From assembly GCF_030690345.1 (NCBI RefSeq), contig NZ_JAUYGV010000007.1, positions 558,001 to 622,000 of the forward strand: a DNA stretch of 64,000 nucleotides, read 5' to 3'. Position numbers and translations under genes: made by a program. This document shows positions 33,178 to 42,279 of the stretch, piece after piece. Under the pieces are notes generated by a model. It was not told the DNA's origin. It saw only the letters and a list, made by a program, of their open reading frames with translations, and made no database searches. This DNA comes from Rheinheimera sp. GTDB lineage: Bacteria > Pseudomonadota > Gammaproteobacteria > Enterobacterales > Alteromonadaceae. Positions within the stretch are counted from its first letter, which is position 1. Each line of letters begins with the position of its first letter.

Positions 33178-34068
33178 CTATTTTAACGGTGAATTCAGGG
33201 CGTTAACCGCATGCTGAATATACTGCTTTGCCATAGCCGGTTGTTCCTGCATAAAACAGTGGCCGCCGCTGACTTGTTCAATGCTGACGGCGCTATTGCA
33301 TTTTTGCCATTTTCTCAGCGCTTTGGCGACAAAGTCGTAACTTCTATCACCGTAGATGACGTGCACCGGCGGGCACGACCGGGCCAGTTGTTGCCATAAC
33401 TTCTCAGGGTAAGACGAGAAAATATCGGCTTCACGTTGCGGCAGACATTTTAAACTCAGGCCCTGCTCTGTGGGTTTTAGTGCATGGTCAATATAGGCGG
33501 CCAGTGCATCAGGGTGCCAGTTAGCGAACATGCCTCTGTTATTAAGATAATTCAGTGCGGTATCTCTGTCCGGCCAGTGCTGACGACGGCGCAGTGCAGC
33601 TTTGGCCAGCGGGTTTTTATGATATAAGCGCACTCCCTTTAACGTGCTCATCACCGTTAGCATGCCAGGGGTAAACAGTACCGGGTCAAGCAGGATAGCG
33701 GCGGTAAAGGGGCTGGGGCTGCTGGTGTGGATTAGCGCGGTTAAAATGCCACCAAAGCTGTGGCCGACGCCGTATACCGGCACATCTGCATACAAGGTTC
33801 TATGTGCCTGCCAGGCTTCTGCCGCCAGCTCAGCGCTTTTATTCCAGCCGACAAAAGCGCCGCCGTGATCACTGTCGCCATGGCCCTGGGCATCAGATAA
33901 AAACAAGTCATAATCCGCAGCCAACAGCTGCAGCATAGGTTGATACATCCGGCTGCAGAAACCGTTGCCATGCAACATATGCAATACCGGCTTGCCGCTG
34001 GCTTCGCTGCGATAGCCGCGCAGGGTAAAGCCTTGCCGGGTGTGATAAGACCATGGAATTAACTGCAT
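33178..34068 (-). CDS. Alpha/beta-fold hydrolase
   Basis: ATG 34068 is preferred (AAGGGC upstream) over GTG 34122; it gives 296 residues starting with the usual first beta strand. Motifs are LHMLHGNGFCSRMYQPML (oxyanion HGNG), SDAQGHGDSD, nucleophile Ser in VYGVGHSFGGILTALI (GHSFGG) and a C-terminal His in VSGGHCFMQEQP. The acid is probably Asp in YGDRSYDF. Esterase- or lipase-like; the substrate cannot be told. No signal peptide. It lies downstream of upp on the same strand, with an 82-base gap. Confidence 0.87.
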   Translation of the reverse strand: MQLIPWSYHTRQGFTLRGYRSEASGKPVLHMLHGNGFCSRMYQPMLQLLAADYDLFLSDAQGHGDSDHGGAFVGWNKSAELAAEAWQAHRTLYADVPVYGVGHSFGGILTALIHTSSPSPFTAAILLDPVLFTPGMLTVMSTLKGVRLYHKNPLAKAALRRRQHWPDRDTALNYLNNRGMFANWHPDALAAYIDHALKPTEQGLSLKCLPQREADIFSSYPEKLWQQLARSCPPVHVIYGDRSYDFVAKALRKWQKCNSAVSIEQVSGGHCFMQEQPAMAKQYIQHAVNALNSPLK

Positions 34069-34150
34069 AGTATTGTTGCCCTTGATAATAAATCCGGCGC
34101 AGCTGACGATAAAAAGTGCCACGCTTTATACGGTCAAACAAAATCGGGAG

Positions 34151-34777
34151 TTATTTGGTGCCGAACAGTTTATCGCCGGCATCACCTAAACCCGGCAATA
34201 TATAGCCGTGCTCGTTCAGACAACGATCAACCGCCGCGGTGTACAGCTCGACATCCGGGTGTGCCTGGCGCAGTGCTGCGATACCTTCGGGCGCGGCGAC
34301 CAATACCAGGGCTTTAATACGCTGTGCACCATGCTGCTTTAGCAGATTAATAGTTGCTATCAGTGAACCGCCTGTGGCCAGCATAGGGTCTATTACTATC
34401 GCCAGGCGTTGGTCGAGATCCGACGCCAGTTTTTGAAAGTACGGTACCGGTTGCAGGGTTTGCTCATCGCGGTAAATGCCCACCACGCTAATGCGGGCGC
34501 TGGGTAGCAGTTCCAGCACACCATCGAGCATACCCAGGCCGGCGCGCAGTATCGGCACTATGGTGACTTTTTTGCCCTGAATTTGCTCAATCTCAACCGG
34601 GCCACTCCAGCTGTCGATGCTAATTGTTTCGGTGGCTAAATCTTTGGTGGCTTCATAAGTGAGCAGGCTACCCAGTTCAGCGGCCAGTTGGCGAAATTGT
34701 TTGGTACTGATATCGGCGGCGCGCAGCAAGCCAATTTTATGTTTTACCAGCGGGTGGCTAACTTCGGTTAGTTTCAT
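34151..34777 (-). CDS. upp: Uracil phosphoribosyltransferase
   Basis: With start ATG 34777 (AGAGGA upstream) the product has 208 residues, the same as E. coli Upp. It begins [19 protein letters not shown] and has [13 protein letters not shown], the PRPP loop [11 protein letters not shown], and the uracil-binding C-terminus [25 protein letters not shown]. It salvages uracil to UMP. The frame can be extended 41 codons upstream, but that sequence has no similarity to Upp and would overlap the divergent peptidase start. Confidence 0.97.
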   Translation of the reverse strand: MKLTEVSHPLVKHKIGLLRAADISTKQFRQLAAELGSLLTYEATKDLATETISIDSWSGPVEIEQIQGKKVTIVPILRAGLGMLDGVLELLPSARISVVGIYRDEQTLQPVPYFQKLASDLDQRLAIVIDPMLATGGSLIATINLLKQHGAQRIKALVLVAAPEGIAALRQAHPDVELYTAAVDRCLNEHGYILPGLGDAGDKLFGTK

Positions 34778-34894
34778 CTGTGGAATCCTCTGTTTATCGC
34801 AGCTAAGCATAACGCAAGCGGCTTTTTCTTGCAGTTTAGCCTGAAGCATTATACAAACGGCAAGCAAAATTAAATCAAAATCGCAGGGACAATA

Positions 34895-37114
34895 ATGCAC
34901 GTTAAATTACCACGTTTTGTACTGGCACTGTGTTTACTATTCGGAGGCAGCAATATGGCAGATGCGAAGCAACTGGAGTTAGAGCGCTTATTTGCTGATC
35001 CGGCATTAAGCGGCGCCACACCGCGCTCGTTGAGTATGGCTCCGGACGGCAGCAGGGTAACCTATCTGAAGGGCAAAGCAGAAGATGCCAACCGGCTGGA
35101 TTTATGGCAATACCATATCAAAGACGGCAAACACAGCCTGCTGGTTGACGCTGACAGTTTAATCAGCGGCGCTGAAACCTTATCAGATGAAGAAAAGGCC
35201 AGACGTGAGCGCATGCGGTTATTTGCTTCCGGCATTATCAGCTACAGTTGGTCGAAAAACAGTGATGCGCTGTTATTTCCGTTAAACGGTGATTTGTACT
35301 ACTACCAACTAAGCAGCAAAAGCGCGAAAAAGCTGACCGACACCAGCGAGTTTGAAACCGATGCGACTATCTCGCCCACCGGGCGCTATGTTGCCTTTAT
35401 CCGTAACCAGAATCTGTTTGTGCTGGAGATTGCCAGCGGCAAAGAAACCCAACTGACTACAGACGGTGGCGGCGAGATTAAAAACGGTATGGCGGAATTT
35501 GTTGCCCAGGAAGAGATGGGTCGTATGACCGGCTATTGGTGGGCACCGGACGACAGCAAAATTGCCTTTACCCGTACCGACGAAAGCGGTGTGGCAGAAG
35601 TAGTACGCAATGAGATTTATGCCGACGAAATTAAGTTGTTTAACCAGCGTTACCCTTATACCGGCACCGCTAATGCCAAAATTCAACTGGGCGTAGTAAC
35701 GCTCAAAGATGGTAGCGTGAACTGGATTTCACATGGTGATGACGAAGATATCTACTTACCGCGGGTTGAGTGGACAAAAAGTGCCCGTTACTTAAGTTAC
35801 CAGTGGCAAAGCCGCAACCAGCAGCAACTGGAATTACGTCTGGTCGATTTAAACAACAACCAGCAAAAAGTACTGCTTAGCGAAAGTAGTAAAACCTGGT
35901 TGAACCTGCATGACGATTTGCATTTTCTGGCCAACGAACAGGGTTTTATTTGGGCCTCTGAGCGCGACGGCTACAAGCACCTGTATTATTTTGACTTTAA
36001 CGGCAAATTACAACGGCAGCTAACCAGCGGTAACTGGGTAGTGGATGAACTGGATGCGGTAAATGAAAAGCAGGGCATGGTGTATTTTACCGGCCGTAAA
36101 GATACGCCGCTGGAGCGGCATCTGTATCAGGTCAGTTTAAAAGACGGCAATGTTACCCGGTTAACCGAAGCCGGCTTTGATCATGCGCTGGTAATGGCCA
36201 AAGATGGCAGCAGCTTTATCGACAGCTTTTCTAATGTCAGTACGCCTGCTAAAGTGGCGCTGCGTGGTCTGGATGGTAAGGTGCTAACCTGGCTGGAACA
36301 AAACGAGCTGAACAGCAGCCATGCGCTAACGCCGTATCACGCTGAACTGATGGCGCCGCGTTTTGGCACGCTTAAGGCAGAAGATGGCCAAACTATGCAT
36401 TACCGGCTGTTTGCGCCAAAAAACCTGGCGCAGGATAAAAAATATCCGGTAATTGTCAGCGTATACGGTGGCCCACATGCCCAGCGCGTAACCAACAGCT
36501 GGAGCCCGCGCGACTTGTACCTGCATTATTTGGTGCAGCAAGGCTATCTGGTATTTCAATTGGATAACCGTGGCTCTTATAACCGCGGCAAAGCCTTTGA
36601 AGATCCGATTTATTTAAAATTGGGTGAGGTAGAGTTAAATGACCAAATCCGCGGCGTAGAGTACCTGCGCAGCCTGCCGTATGTCGCTGCGGATAAAATT
36701 GCTATTTATGGCCACAGCTATGGCGGCTATATGGCAATAATGGCGATGTTTAAAGCCGCTGATTATTTTGCCGCCGGCGTATCCGGTGCACCGGTAACCG
36801 ACTGGGCATTGTACGATACCCATTACACCGAGCGTTATTTGGGCCACCCTGAGCAAAACGCTAAGGGTTATACCGACAGTGCAGTGTTCCCTTATGCCGA
36901 TGGCTTAACAGGTGACTTGCTGATTTATCATGGCATGGCAGATGACAACGTGTTGTTTACCCACAGTACCAAGCTGTATAAACAGCTGCAGGATAAGGGC
37001 TTGCTGTTTGATATGATCAATTACCCGGGCAGCAAACACTCGATGTTTGGCCAGCCGGTACAAACCCATCTGCATAAAAGCATTACGCAGTTTTTTGACC
37101 GCCATCTGAAGTAA
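34895..37114 (+). CDS. Dipeptidyl peptidase IV-type S9 peptidase
   Basis: A 739-residue exported peptidase. A signal peptide ([20 protein letters not shown]) is followed by an eight-bladed propeller of DPP IV type, which contains the EE motif ([18 protein letters not shown]) that anchors the free N-terminus of substrates. The C-terminal alpha/beta hydrolase has S608 in [13 protein letters not shown], Asp in MADDNVLF and His in [10 protein letters not shown]. This class removes X-Pro dipeptides from peptide N-termini in the periplasm. It is divergent from upp and monocistronic, ending at a terminator three bases after its stop. Confidence 0.95.
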   Translation: MHVKLPRFVLALCLLFGGSNMADAKQLELERLFADPALSGATPRSLSMAPDGSRVTYLKGKAEDANRLDLWQYHIKDGKHSLLVDADSLISGAETLSDEEKARRERMRLFASGIISYSWSKNSDALLFPLNGDLYYYQLSSKSAKKLTDTSEFETDATISPTGRYVAFIRNQNLFVLEIASGKETQLTTDGGGEIKNGMAEFVAQEEMGRMTGYWWAPDDSKIAFTRTDESGVAEVVRNEIYADEIKLFNQRYPYTGTANAKIQLGVVTLKDGSVNWISHGDDEDIYLPRVEWTKSARYLSYQWQSRNQQQLELRLVDLNNNQQKVLLSESSKTWLNLHDDLHFLANEQGFIWASERDGYKHLYYFDFNGKLQRQLTSGNWVVDELDAVNEKQGMVYFTGRKDTPLERHLYQVSLKDGNVTRLTEAGFDHALVMAKDGSSFIDSFSNVSTPAKVALRGLDGKVLTWLEQNELNSSHALTPYHAELMAPRFGTLKAEDGQTMHYRLFAPKNLAQDKKYPVIVSVYGGPHAQRVTNSWSPRDLYLHYLVQQGYLVFQLDNRGSYNRGKAFEDPIYLKLGEVELNDQIRGVEYLRSLPYVAADKIAIYGHSYGGYMAIMAMFKAADYFAAGVSGAPVTDWALYDTHYTERYLGHPEQNAKGYTDSAVFPYADGLTGDLLIYHGMADDNVLFTHSTKLYKQLQDKGLLFDMINYPGSKHSMFGQPVQTHLHKSITQFFDRHLK

Positions 37115-37117
37115 TAA

Positions 37118-37144
37118 AAAAGGCCGGTATTTTACCGGCCTTTT
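37118..37144. terminator. Bidirectional terminator between peptidase and HD-GYP genes
   Basis: AAAGGCCGGTA / TACCGGCCTTTT with a TTT loop, flanked by A and T runs, between two convergent genes. Confidence 0.93.
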
Positions 37145-37146
37145 AA

Positions 37147-38403
37147 CTACGGCTTGCCCTGAATATGGTAACTGACCTGTGCCCTGGGGTTCAGATACTC
37201 TGCTACCTGTTGCGGTAACGACTGAATTTTAATCACTTTGCTGATACTGAGTTTGTCCGGCTCCAGAGTAATGATCGGTGCTTCCAGTCTTGGTATATCC
37301 GCGTCATATATAAGCACGTTAGGGCATAGCAGGCTGTCGCTGTTTACTGACATCACAATGCCCAGCCGCTGATCAGACAATAATACAATGGTGCCGGGTG
37401 GATACACGCCCATCATTTTAATCATCACTTTCATTTCACGCTCGGGCAACTTGCCTTTCATACTGCGGTACATATACGACAATGCGTGGTGCGGTGAGCG
37501 GGAATTGTTGATATCTAACGGATGGCACAAATTGTCGAACGTATTCACCACCGCAACTATTTTGGCCAATGCATCTATCTGCGGCTCTTTTAAGGCTTTG
37601 GGGTAGCCGCTGCCGTCAATATATTCGTGATGTTGCTCAACAATTGGCCATGCCTCCAACGGAAAGTTATCGGTTAAGCCCACTAACTCGACACCGTATT
37701 TGGTATGCATTTTCAGCAGGTTTTGCTCCGGCGTGGTTAAGGCCGTGGTTTTACGTAAAATTTGACTGGGTATTTTAATTTTGCCGATATCATGAAACAA
37801 AGCACCAATACCAACGGTTTTAACCTGCGCCGGCGACAGATTAAGGTTTTTCGCCAGCATCATCGATAAGGTGGCGACGTTTAATGAATGATAATACAGG
37901 CCTTCCTGCTCTTTTGCGGCGCCGGAAATTAAATGCAGCACCAGTGAGTCAGCACCAAGCAGAATATCTGCCATGGCGCTTATCAGGCTGCCGGCTTCGT
38001 CTATGGCATTGAGCGGGCGGCTGTTAATTTTGCTCATCAAGCTTTTTACCTGCAGCAGAGATTGAGCAAAGGCTTTCTCGGTACGCTGTAAATCACGCCG
38101 GTGCGCTTTGGCCTGTTCAATGCGCTGCATTTTTTCCTGCTGCATTTTCAGCTGAGCTTCACTGGCCGCCATATTAAACCCAGCCGTGTCCTCGTCGCTT
38201 AGCTCTTCCGGTTGCGCAACTTTGACGCTTTTATCCGGGTAAAAATATACATAGTCCAGATTAAGTGAACGAATTATCTGCAGTTGTTGGGCGTTTTCAA
38301 TAATCATATCGCCGGATAAAAACGGATGTTTCAGCCAGCCGCCCGGTAATTTAATGGCATAGCCTAATTTTAATGCCGCAGGTTTAATTTTTAAAACAGA
38401 CAA
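37147..38403 (-). CDS. HD-GYP c-di-GMP phosphodiesterase with N-terminal DUF3391
   Basis: There is no ATG near the N-terminus. GGAG (38413-38410) is six bases before TTG 38403, which is therefore chosen over TTG 38409, which touches it; the product is 418 residues. The N-terminal ~110 residues are DUF3391 (VLKIKPAALKLGYAIKLPGGWLKHPFL, LDYVYFYPDKS), a charged coiled-coil follows, and the HD-GYP domain holds LFHDIGKIKIP and EQHHEYIDGSGYPKAL, with both metal and GYP residues intact. It should degrade c-di-GMP to GMP. The rare start implies low translation. Confidence 0.92.
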   Translation of the reverse strand: MSVLKIKPAALKLGYAIKLPGGWLKHPFLSGDMIIENAQQLQIIRSLNLDYVYFYPDKSVKVAQPEELSDEDTAGFNMAASEAQLKMQQEKMQRIEQAKAHRRDLQRTEKAFAQSLLQVKSLMSKINSRPLNAIDEAGSLISAMADILLGADSLVLHLISGAAKEQEGLYYHSLNVATLSMMLAKNLNLSPAQVKTVGIGALFHDIGKIKIPSQILRKTTALTTPEQNLLKMHTKYGVELVGLTDNFPLEAWPIVEQHHEYIDGSGYPKALKEPQIDALAKIVAVVNTFDNLCHPLDINNSRSPHHALSYMYRSMKGKLPEREMKVMIKMMGVYPPGTIVLLSDQRLGIVMSVNSDSLLCPNVLIYDADIPRLEAPIITLEPDKLSISKVIKIQSLPQQVAEYLNPRAQVSYHIQGKP

Positions 38404-38480
38404 GCACAACTCCGGCGCAGCTTAAACAATGTTAGCCATTAGTTTAAGCAGCAAAGCGCACAATACCAATGACACAGAAC

Positions 38481-38509
38481 AAAAAAAGGCCGGATAATTC
38501 CGGCCTTAG
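38481..38509 (-). terminator. Terminator of the TonB receptor gene
   Basis: On the minus strand TAAGGCCGG-AATTAT-CCGGCC is followed by a run of seven Ts, 17 bases after the receptor stop. Confidence 0.92.
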
Positions 38510-38525
38510 CGTTAACTGCAGTTTA

Positions 38526-41129
38526 TCAGAAGCGAATTGTATAGCGAGCAGTCCATAAGCGGCCTATCCAGTCATGTACTGAGCTGGCATAACCATTGGT
38601 TGGTGATGACGCATAAGGTGGTTCTTTATCCGTCAGGTTGCGAACGGAAAGCAGCAATGATTGATTGTCTGTAATGTCGTAACCAACACTGCCACTGAAC
38701 ACCAACCAGGCATCGACGGTTTCGTTACCACCAAATTTAAAATCGCCGTCGCCCAGCTCACTGATGTAATGGGCTGACAAGCTGGCTGACCAATTGTTCA
38801 GGTTCCAGTCTGTGCCAAAATCGGAGACAAAATCAGGCCGGGCAATTTCATTGGCGCCGCTGAGTTTACCTAACAGGTCTTCTTTGCTGCTATCGGGTGT
38901 TACCTGGCGCTCATAACTGAAGGTTTTTGTGCCGGCAGCATACAGCTTAAAAGTACCGAAGTTGGTTGTATCAATGCGGTAATCAATTTTAACGTCAATA
39001 CCATCGGTTTCCTGGCTACCTACGTTAAAGAAGCCGGTTCTTAAAAACACCAGATCATTACCGCCATCCAGTACACAGCCAAATTCACCGTTTAATGCGG
39101 CAATGCTGTCAGTAGCTGGCGCGGTGCCGGCAATGCAGGCTTTTAATGTGGTATTGGCATCGACATCAACAATATCGGTATGCTCATAGCGCCAATAGTC
39201 GGCGGTGATCTGCAGATTGTCAGTCAGGTTCCAGGATAAGCCAAGGTTAACCGCTTCGGAGTTCTCCGCATCCAGGCCGCGGTTACCCAGAGTCTCCTGG
39301 TCCAGTTCAAGCTCACCGAATGAGGCACCAAAATCACCACACAAGGCGTCAAATGGTTGATCCGCGCCACAGTTGATATAGGCCGTGCCCAGTGACTCGC
39401 CGGCGCCCAATTGTGACAAGGAGGGTGCTCTGAAACCGGTACTCCAGGATGCGCGCAAAATTAAATCATCGGTAGCACGGTAACGCAGTGATAATTTCGG
39501 GTTAGCGTCACCACCAAAATCGCTGTAATGGTCGTAGCGCAGGGCGGCTATTACATCCAGGCTATCTGTAATGGGTACATTAAACTCGGCATAGGCAGCG
39601 TACTGGCTGCGATCGGCTTCGGCATCACTGGCCCCCAGTGCAAATACACCGCCATCTTTGGCTATTTGCGATGGCCGGTCGAAAATATCTTCGCTTCTGA
39701 ATTCGCCACCAAATACCGCGCTGATATTGCCGGCGGAAAGTTCGATAGGCAGGTCGCCGGCGATATTAAAGTCGACAGAAAATACTTCTGATTCGCCCAC
39801 TCTCGGTGCCAACTCACGCACTGCGGCGCGAGCTGCTGCGCTGTTATCCCGGCCCAGGTTAAACGGGTCGAACGAGCCGTCGGCAATAGCGTTAAGCACC
39901 TTATCCACACCCATATAGCCTTGCACGTGGGTAATTTCGTTTTCTGTTTTGCCGTAAGTAGCCGCTGTTTCCCACGACCAGTCGGCTAATTCACCGCGCA
40001 AACCGGCCAGTAAACGGTAACTGTTGGTGTCGTAGTCCTGAATACGGGTTTCAGGGAAGCGTGAGCGAACACGGATTGAATTCACTTCGCCATCCTGCGC
40101 ATCAAGGTCACGGGCCCAGGCCGGCACCAGCGCTGAGTCGCCGTCAATGTCGATATCAAAAGCAGCGGCAGCGTCATAGGCAGAACCACTGTTTTGTTGA
40201 TACATGGCTTCGGCAAAGAATTCGTTGCCACCTGCCAAACGATAGTTGTGATGCAAGGTTGCGCCTATCGCAGTGGTGTCGGGTTGAATCGCCCGCTGAA
40301 TAACATAGTCGTATGAGCAGCGGGTGCCGCCGCTGCTGGTGTTATCACCACACCAGGGTTCGGCATAGTCCACACCATCTATGGTGGTGCGGGTGCTGGA
40401 TGTTAACGTCACTTCTATTGGCCGGTCACTGTTGAACAGGGCTTCACGATCAAAATAATCGACCACCAGGGTGGTGTTGCTGTTAGCGGTATTAAAGCCG
40501 CCAACATAAGTCAGATTAGTGCGGCCAAAGTCGCTGCTGGCAGTGTCATCACCGTAAGATACCGAAATTTCATGGCCTTCTACGTCTTTGCGTAAAATAA
40601 AGTTGATTACGCCGGCAATAGCGTCAGAGCCATACACTGATGAGGCGCCATCGGTGAGTATTTCTACCCGTTCCAGCGCTGACATCGGAATGGAGTTGAC
40701 GTTGACAAAAGAGTCAAAGCCATTGGTAAAGGAATCGACTGCAACGCGGCGGCCATTGACTAACACCAACGTAGAGCTACTGCCAAGGCCGCGTAAACTA
40801 ACACCGGATGAGCCGGCAGGGGCGCCATCAGCGCCACCAACACCGCCATTTTCCGTGAAGGTACCGGCGCTTGATGCTTGCGGTAAGTCACGTAAAAAAG
40901 CGCTAACGGTATCGTAACCGCGGTTAGCCAGATCATCGCGGCTGAAGATTTGCACCGGATTCGCGCCTTCCATGTCCACACCTTTTAAGCGTGAACCGGT
41001 TACCTGAATTTTCTCAATTTTTTCCTGTTCGGCGATGGCTTCTTCGGCCGCCTGCACGTTATAGCCGGTTGTTGCTAACAACATGGCCATACTCAGGGTA
41101 GATAGCTTCATTTTTGCTTTAATGTACAT
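38526..41129 (-). CDS. TonB-dependent outer-membrane receptor
   Basis: The start is ATG 41129, six bases after AGAGGA; the ATG at 41135 touches that site. The 867-residue product has a signal peptide ending near NVQAAEE, an EKIQVTGSRLKG TonB-box/plug start, and a plug with GVSLRGLGSSSTLVLVNGRRVA, SMSALERVEILTDGASSVYGSDAIAGVINFIL. The barrel has LRASWSTGFRAPSLSQLGAG and ends in YTIRF. The plug type (NGRR, YGSDAIAGV) is the group often used for peptides, glycans or lipophilic substrates rather than ferric siderophores. Its leader holds a 24-codon gene with its own terminator. The nearby psrA/fadE hint at a fatty substrate only weakly. Confidence 0.93.
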   Translation of the reverse strand: MYIKAKMKLSTLSMAMLLATTGYNVQAAEEAIAEQEKIEKIQVTGSRLKGVDMEGANPVQIFSRDDLANRGYDTVSAFLRDLPQASSAGTFTENGGVGGADGAPAGSSGVSLRGLGSSSTLVLVNGRRVAVDSFTNGFDSFVNVNSIPMSALERVEILTDGASSVYGSDAIAGVINFILRKDVEGHEISVSYGDDTASSDFGRTNLTYVGGFNTANSNTTLVVDYFDREALFNSDRPIEVTLTSSTRTTIDGVDYAEPWCGDNTSSGGTRCSYDYVIQRAIQPDTTAIGATLHHNYRLAGGNEFFAEAMYQQNSGSAYDAAAAFDIDIDGDSALVPAWARDLDAQDGEVNSIRVRSRFPETRIQDYDTNSYRLLAGLRGELADWSWETAATYGKTENEITHVQGYMGVDKVLNAIADGSFDPFNLGRDNSAAARAAVRELAPRVGESEVFSVDFNIAGDLPIELSAGNISAVFGGEFRSEDIFDRPSQIAKDGGVFALGASDAEADRSQYAAYAEFNVPITDSLDVIAALRYDHYSDFGGDANPKLSLRYRATDDLILRASWSTGFRAPSLSQLGAGESLGTAYINCGADQPFDALCGDFGASFGELELDQETLGNRGLDAENSEAVNLGLSWNLTDNLQITADYWRYEHTDIVDVDANTTLKACIAGTAPATDSIAALNGEFGCVLDGGNDLVFLRTGFFNVGSQETDGIDVKIDYRIDTTNFGTFKLYAAGTKTFSYERQVTPDSSKEDLLGKLSGANEIARPDFVSDFGTDWNLNNWSASLSAHYISELGDGDFKFGGNETVDAWLVFSGSVGYDITDNQSLLLSVRNLTDKEPPYASSPTNGYASSVHDWIGRLWTARYTIRF

Positions 41130-41271
41130 ACACATTCCTCTGGATAATAAACGCCGCCTTGAAAGGCGATCTGATTAAAAAGCAGTAAAAATGCGTCTTA
41201 GCAGCGGGATCCCAAATACTATGGCAAACGCAACACGCGATTGTCAGTCAGATCAGGGATTTAAGATCAGT

Positions 41272-41295
41272 AAAAACCTCTGCCAGACGCAGAGG
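41272..41295 (-). terminator. Terminator directly after the 24-codon gene
   Basis: On the minus strand CCTCTGC (41295-41289), a five-base loop and GCAGAGG (41283-41277) are followed by TTTTT (41276-41272). It begins six bases after the stop codon of the small frame and lies about 140 bases before the TonB receptor start. Confidence 0.85.
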
Positions 41296-41300
41296 GAGAA

Positions 41301-41375
41301 CTAATTATTGAACCACTCGGATAAGTAGTGAGGAGAGACGTAATAGCCGCGATGATTAACTACACATTTTTGCAT
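41301..41375 (-). CDS. 24-residue peptide gene (leader or stand-alone small protein)
   Basis: An ATG at 41375 is preceded by AAGGAGG (41389-41383), the best ribosome-binding site in the window, with a seven-base spacer. The 24 codons start MQKCVVNH, pass RGYYVSPHY and end SEWFNN before TAG at 41303-41301. A terminator hairpin begins immediately after. The peptide has no hydrophobic core and no signal peptide; it holds three Tyr, two His, one Trp, one Phe and one Cys. It could be an attenuation leader for the TonB receptor downstream (with no competing antiterminator seen) or a free small protein or modified-peptide precursor. A perfect TTGACA lies upstream (41450-41445), but its -10 is weak. 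Confidence 0.72.
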   Translation of the reverse strand: MQKCVVNHRGYYVSPHYLSEWFNN

Positions 41376-41532
41376 CGTTACGCCTCCTTATACTGAAGAA
41401 TTGATTAGTTTGCTGCCAGTTAAACTCGCGGATCTGCGTAAAACTGTCAAGCGCTTTTTAACAATTGGCTGAAATGTACCCAAATTGCCGTTATTTTCAG
41501 CATTGAGGTTAGACCAGTAATTGATTTGCCGC

Positions 41533-41561
41533 TTGACAGTTTTCTGATTCAAACGTACATT
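41533..41561 (+). promoter_or_regulatory. Sigma-70-type promoter of psrA-fadE
   Basis: TTGACA (41533-41538), a 17-base spacer and TACATT (41556-41561). Initiation near 41568 would leave a leader of about 24 bases before psrA. Confidence 0.75.
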
Positions 41562-41578
41562 TCAAACACCTGTTTAAA
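41561..41578. promoter_or_regulatory. Candidate PsrA operator at the psrA start site
   Basis: TTCAAACA-CC-TGTTTAAA is a near-perfect dyad (one mismatch) containing CAAAC-N4-GTTT. That is the published PsrA-type core (AAAC spaced 2-4 bases from GTTT). It lies directly after the -10 box, so binding would repress psrA-fadE. Whether the neighbouring regulator binds it is inferred. Confidence 0.65.
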
Positions 41579-41591
41579 TATTGGTTTGGTA

Positions 41592-42278
41592 ATGACAAGT
41601 AAACTCAGTACCCAACATAAAATTCTCGATGCGGCGCAAAGCTTATTTGCCGAAACCGGCTTTAATGACACGTCTTTGCGGCAGATCACCAGCCTGGCAG
41701 AAGTGAACCTGGCATCAGTTAATTACCACTTTGGCTCAAAAAAAGAGCTGATCCAGGCTGTATTGCAACGCTATCTGGTGGTGTTAATGCCACGCTTAGA
41801 TCAGGAATTTACCCGGTTGCTGGCCTCGCAGCAGGCAAACAATTTAAGCCAGGTATTGTCGGTATTTGTTAAGCCGCTGCTGGAGTTGAATAAAGTACAT
41901 CAGAACGGTACGCGGATTTTTTTGCAGTTGCTCGGCCGTGGCTACACCGATGTGCAGGGCCATTTGCGTTGGTTTTTTAACCACAATTATGGCCGTGTGC
42001 TGGATAAGCTGGTGTTATTGGTACAACAGGCGTGCCCCGATTTACCGCCGGGAGAGTTGTTCTGGCGGTTACATTTTTCGCTTGGTACTGTGGTGTTTAC
42101 CATGGCATCCAACGAAGCGTTAGCTGAGATTGCTGAAGCTGACTTCAATGAAAAAGTTGATATTGAAGGCGTGATCCTGCGGTTACTGCCGTATTTGTCG
42201 GCCGCGATAGCGGCGCCGGTGTCCACCGTTACTCCCATTAGTCATACCGCGCCGCTGTTGGCGGGTGAAGGAAGGTAA
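41592..42278 (+). CDS. psrA: PsrA-like TetR-family fatty-acid regulator
   Basis: Start ATG 41592 gives 228 residues; the longer frame from 41526 overlaps the promoter and is rejected. The DNA-binding domain (KILDAAQSLFAETGFNDTSLRQITSLAEVNLASVNYHFGSKKELIQAVLQRYL) is nearly that of pseudomonad PsrA, which senses long-chain fatty acids or acyl-CoAs and represses beta-oxidation genes. Its stop is one base before the fadE ATG, so the regulator is co-transcribed with its likely target, and an operator-like dyad overlaps the transcription start, suggesting autoregulation. Confidence 0.87.
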   Translation: MTSKLSTQHKILDAAQSLFAETGFNDTSLRQITSLAEVNLASVNYHFGSKKELIQAVLQRYLVVLMPRLDQEFTRLLASQQANNLSQVLSVFVKPLLELNKVHQNGTRIFLQLLGRGYTDVQGHLRWFFNHNYGRVLDKLVLLVQQACPDLPPGELFWRLHFSLGTVVFTMASNEALAEIAEADFNEKVDIEGVILRLLPYLSAAIAAPVSTVTPISHTAPLLAGEGR

Positions 42279-42279
42279 T

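Noticed and set aside
34778-34900. 41-codon N-terminal extension of upp
   Set aside because: No similarity to Upp, overlaps the divergent peptidase start, and the ribosome site is at the internal ATG 34777.
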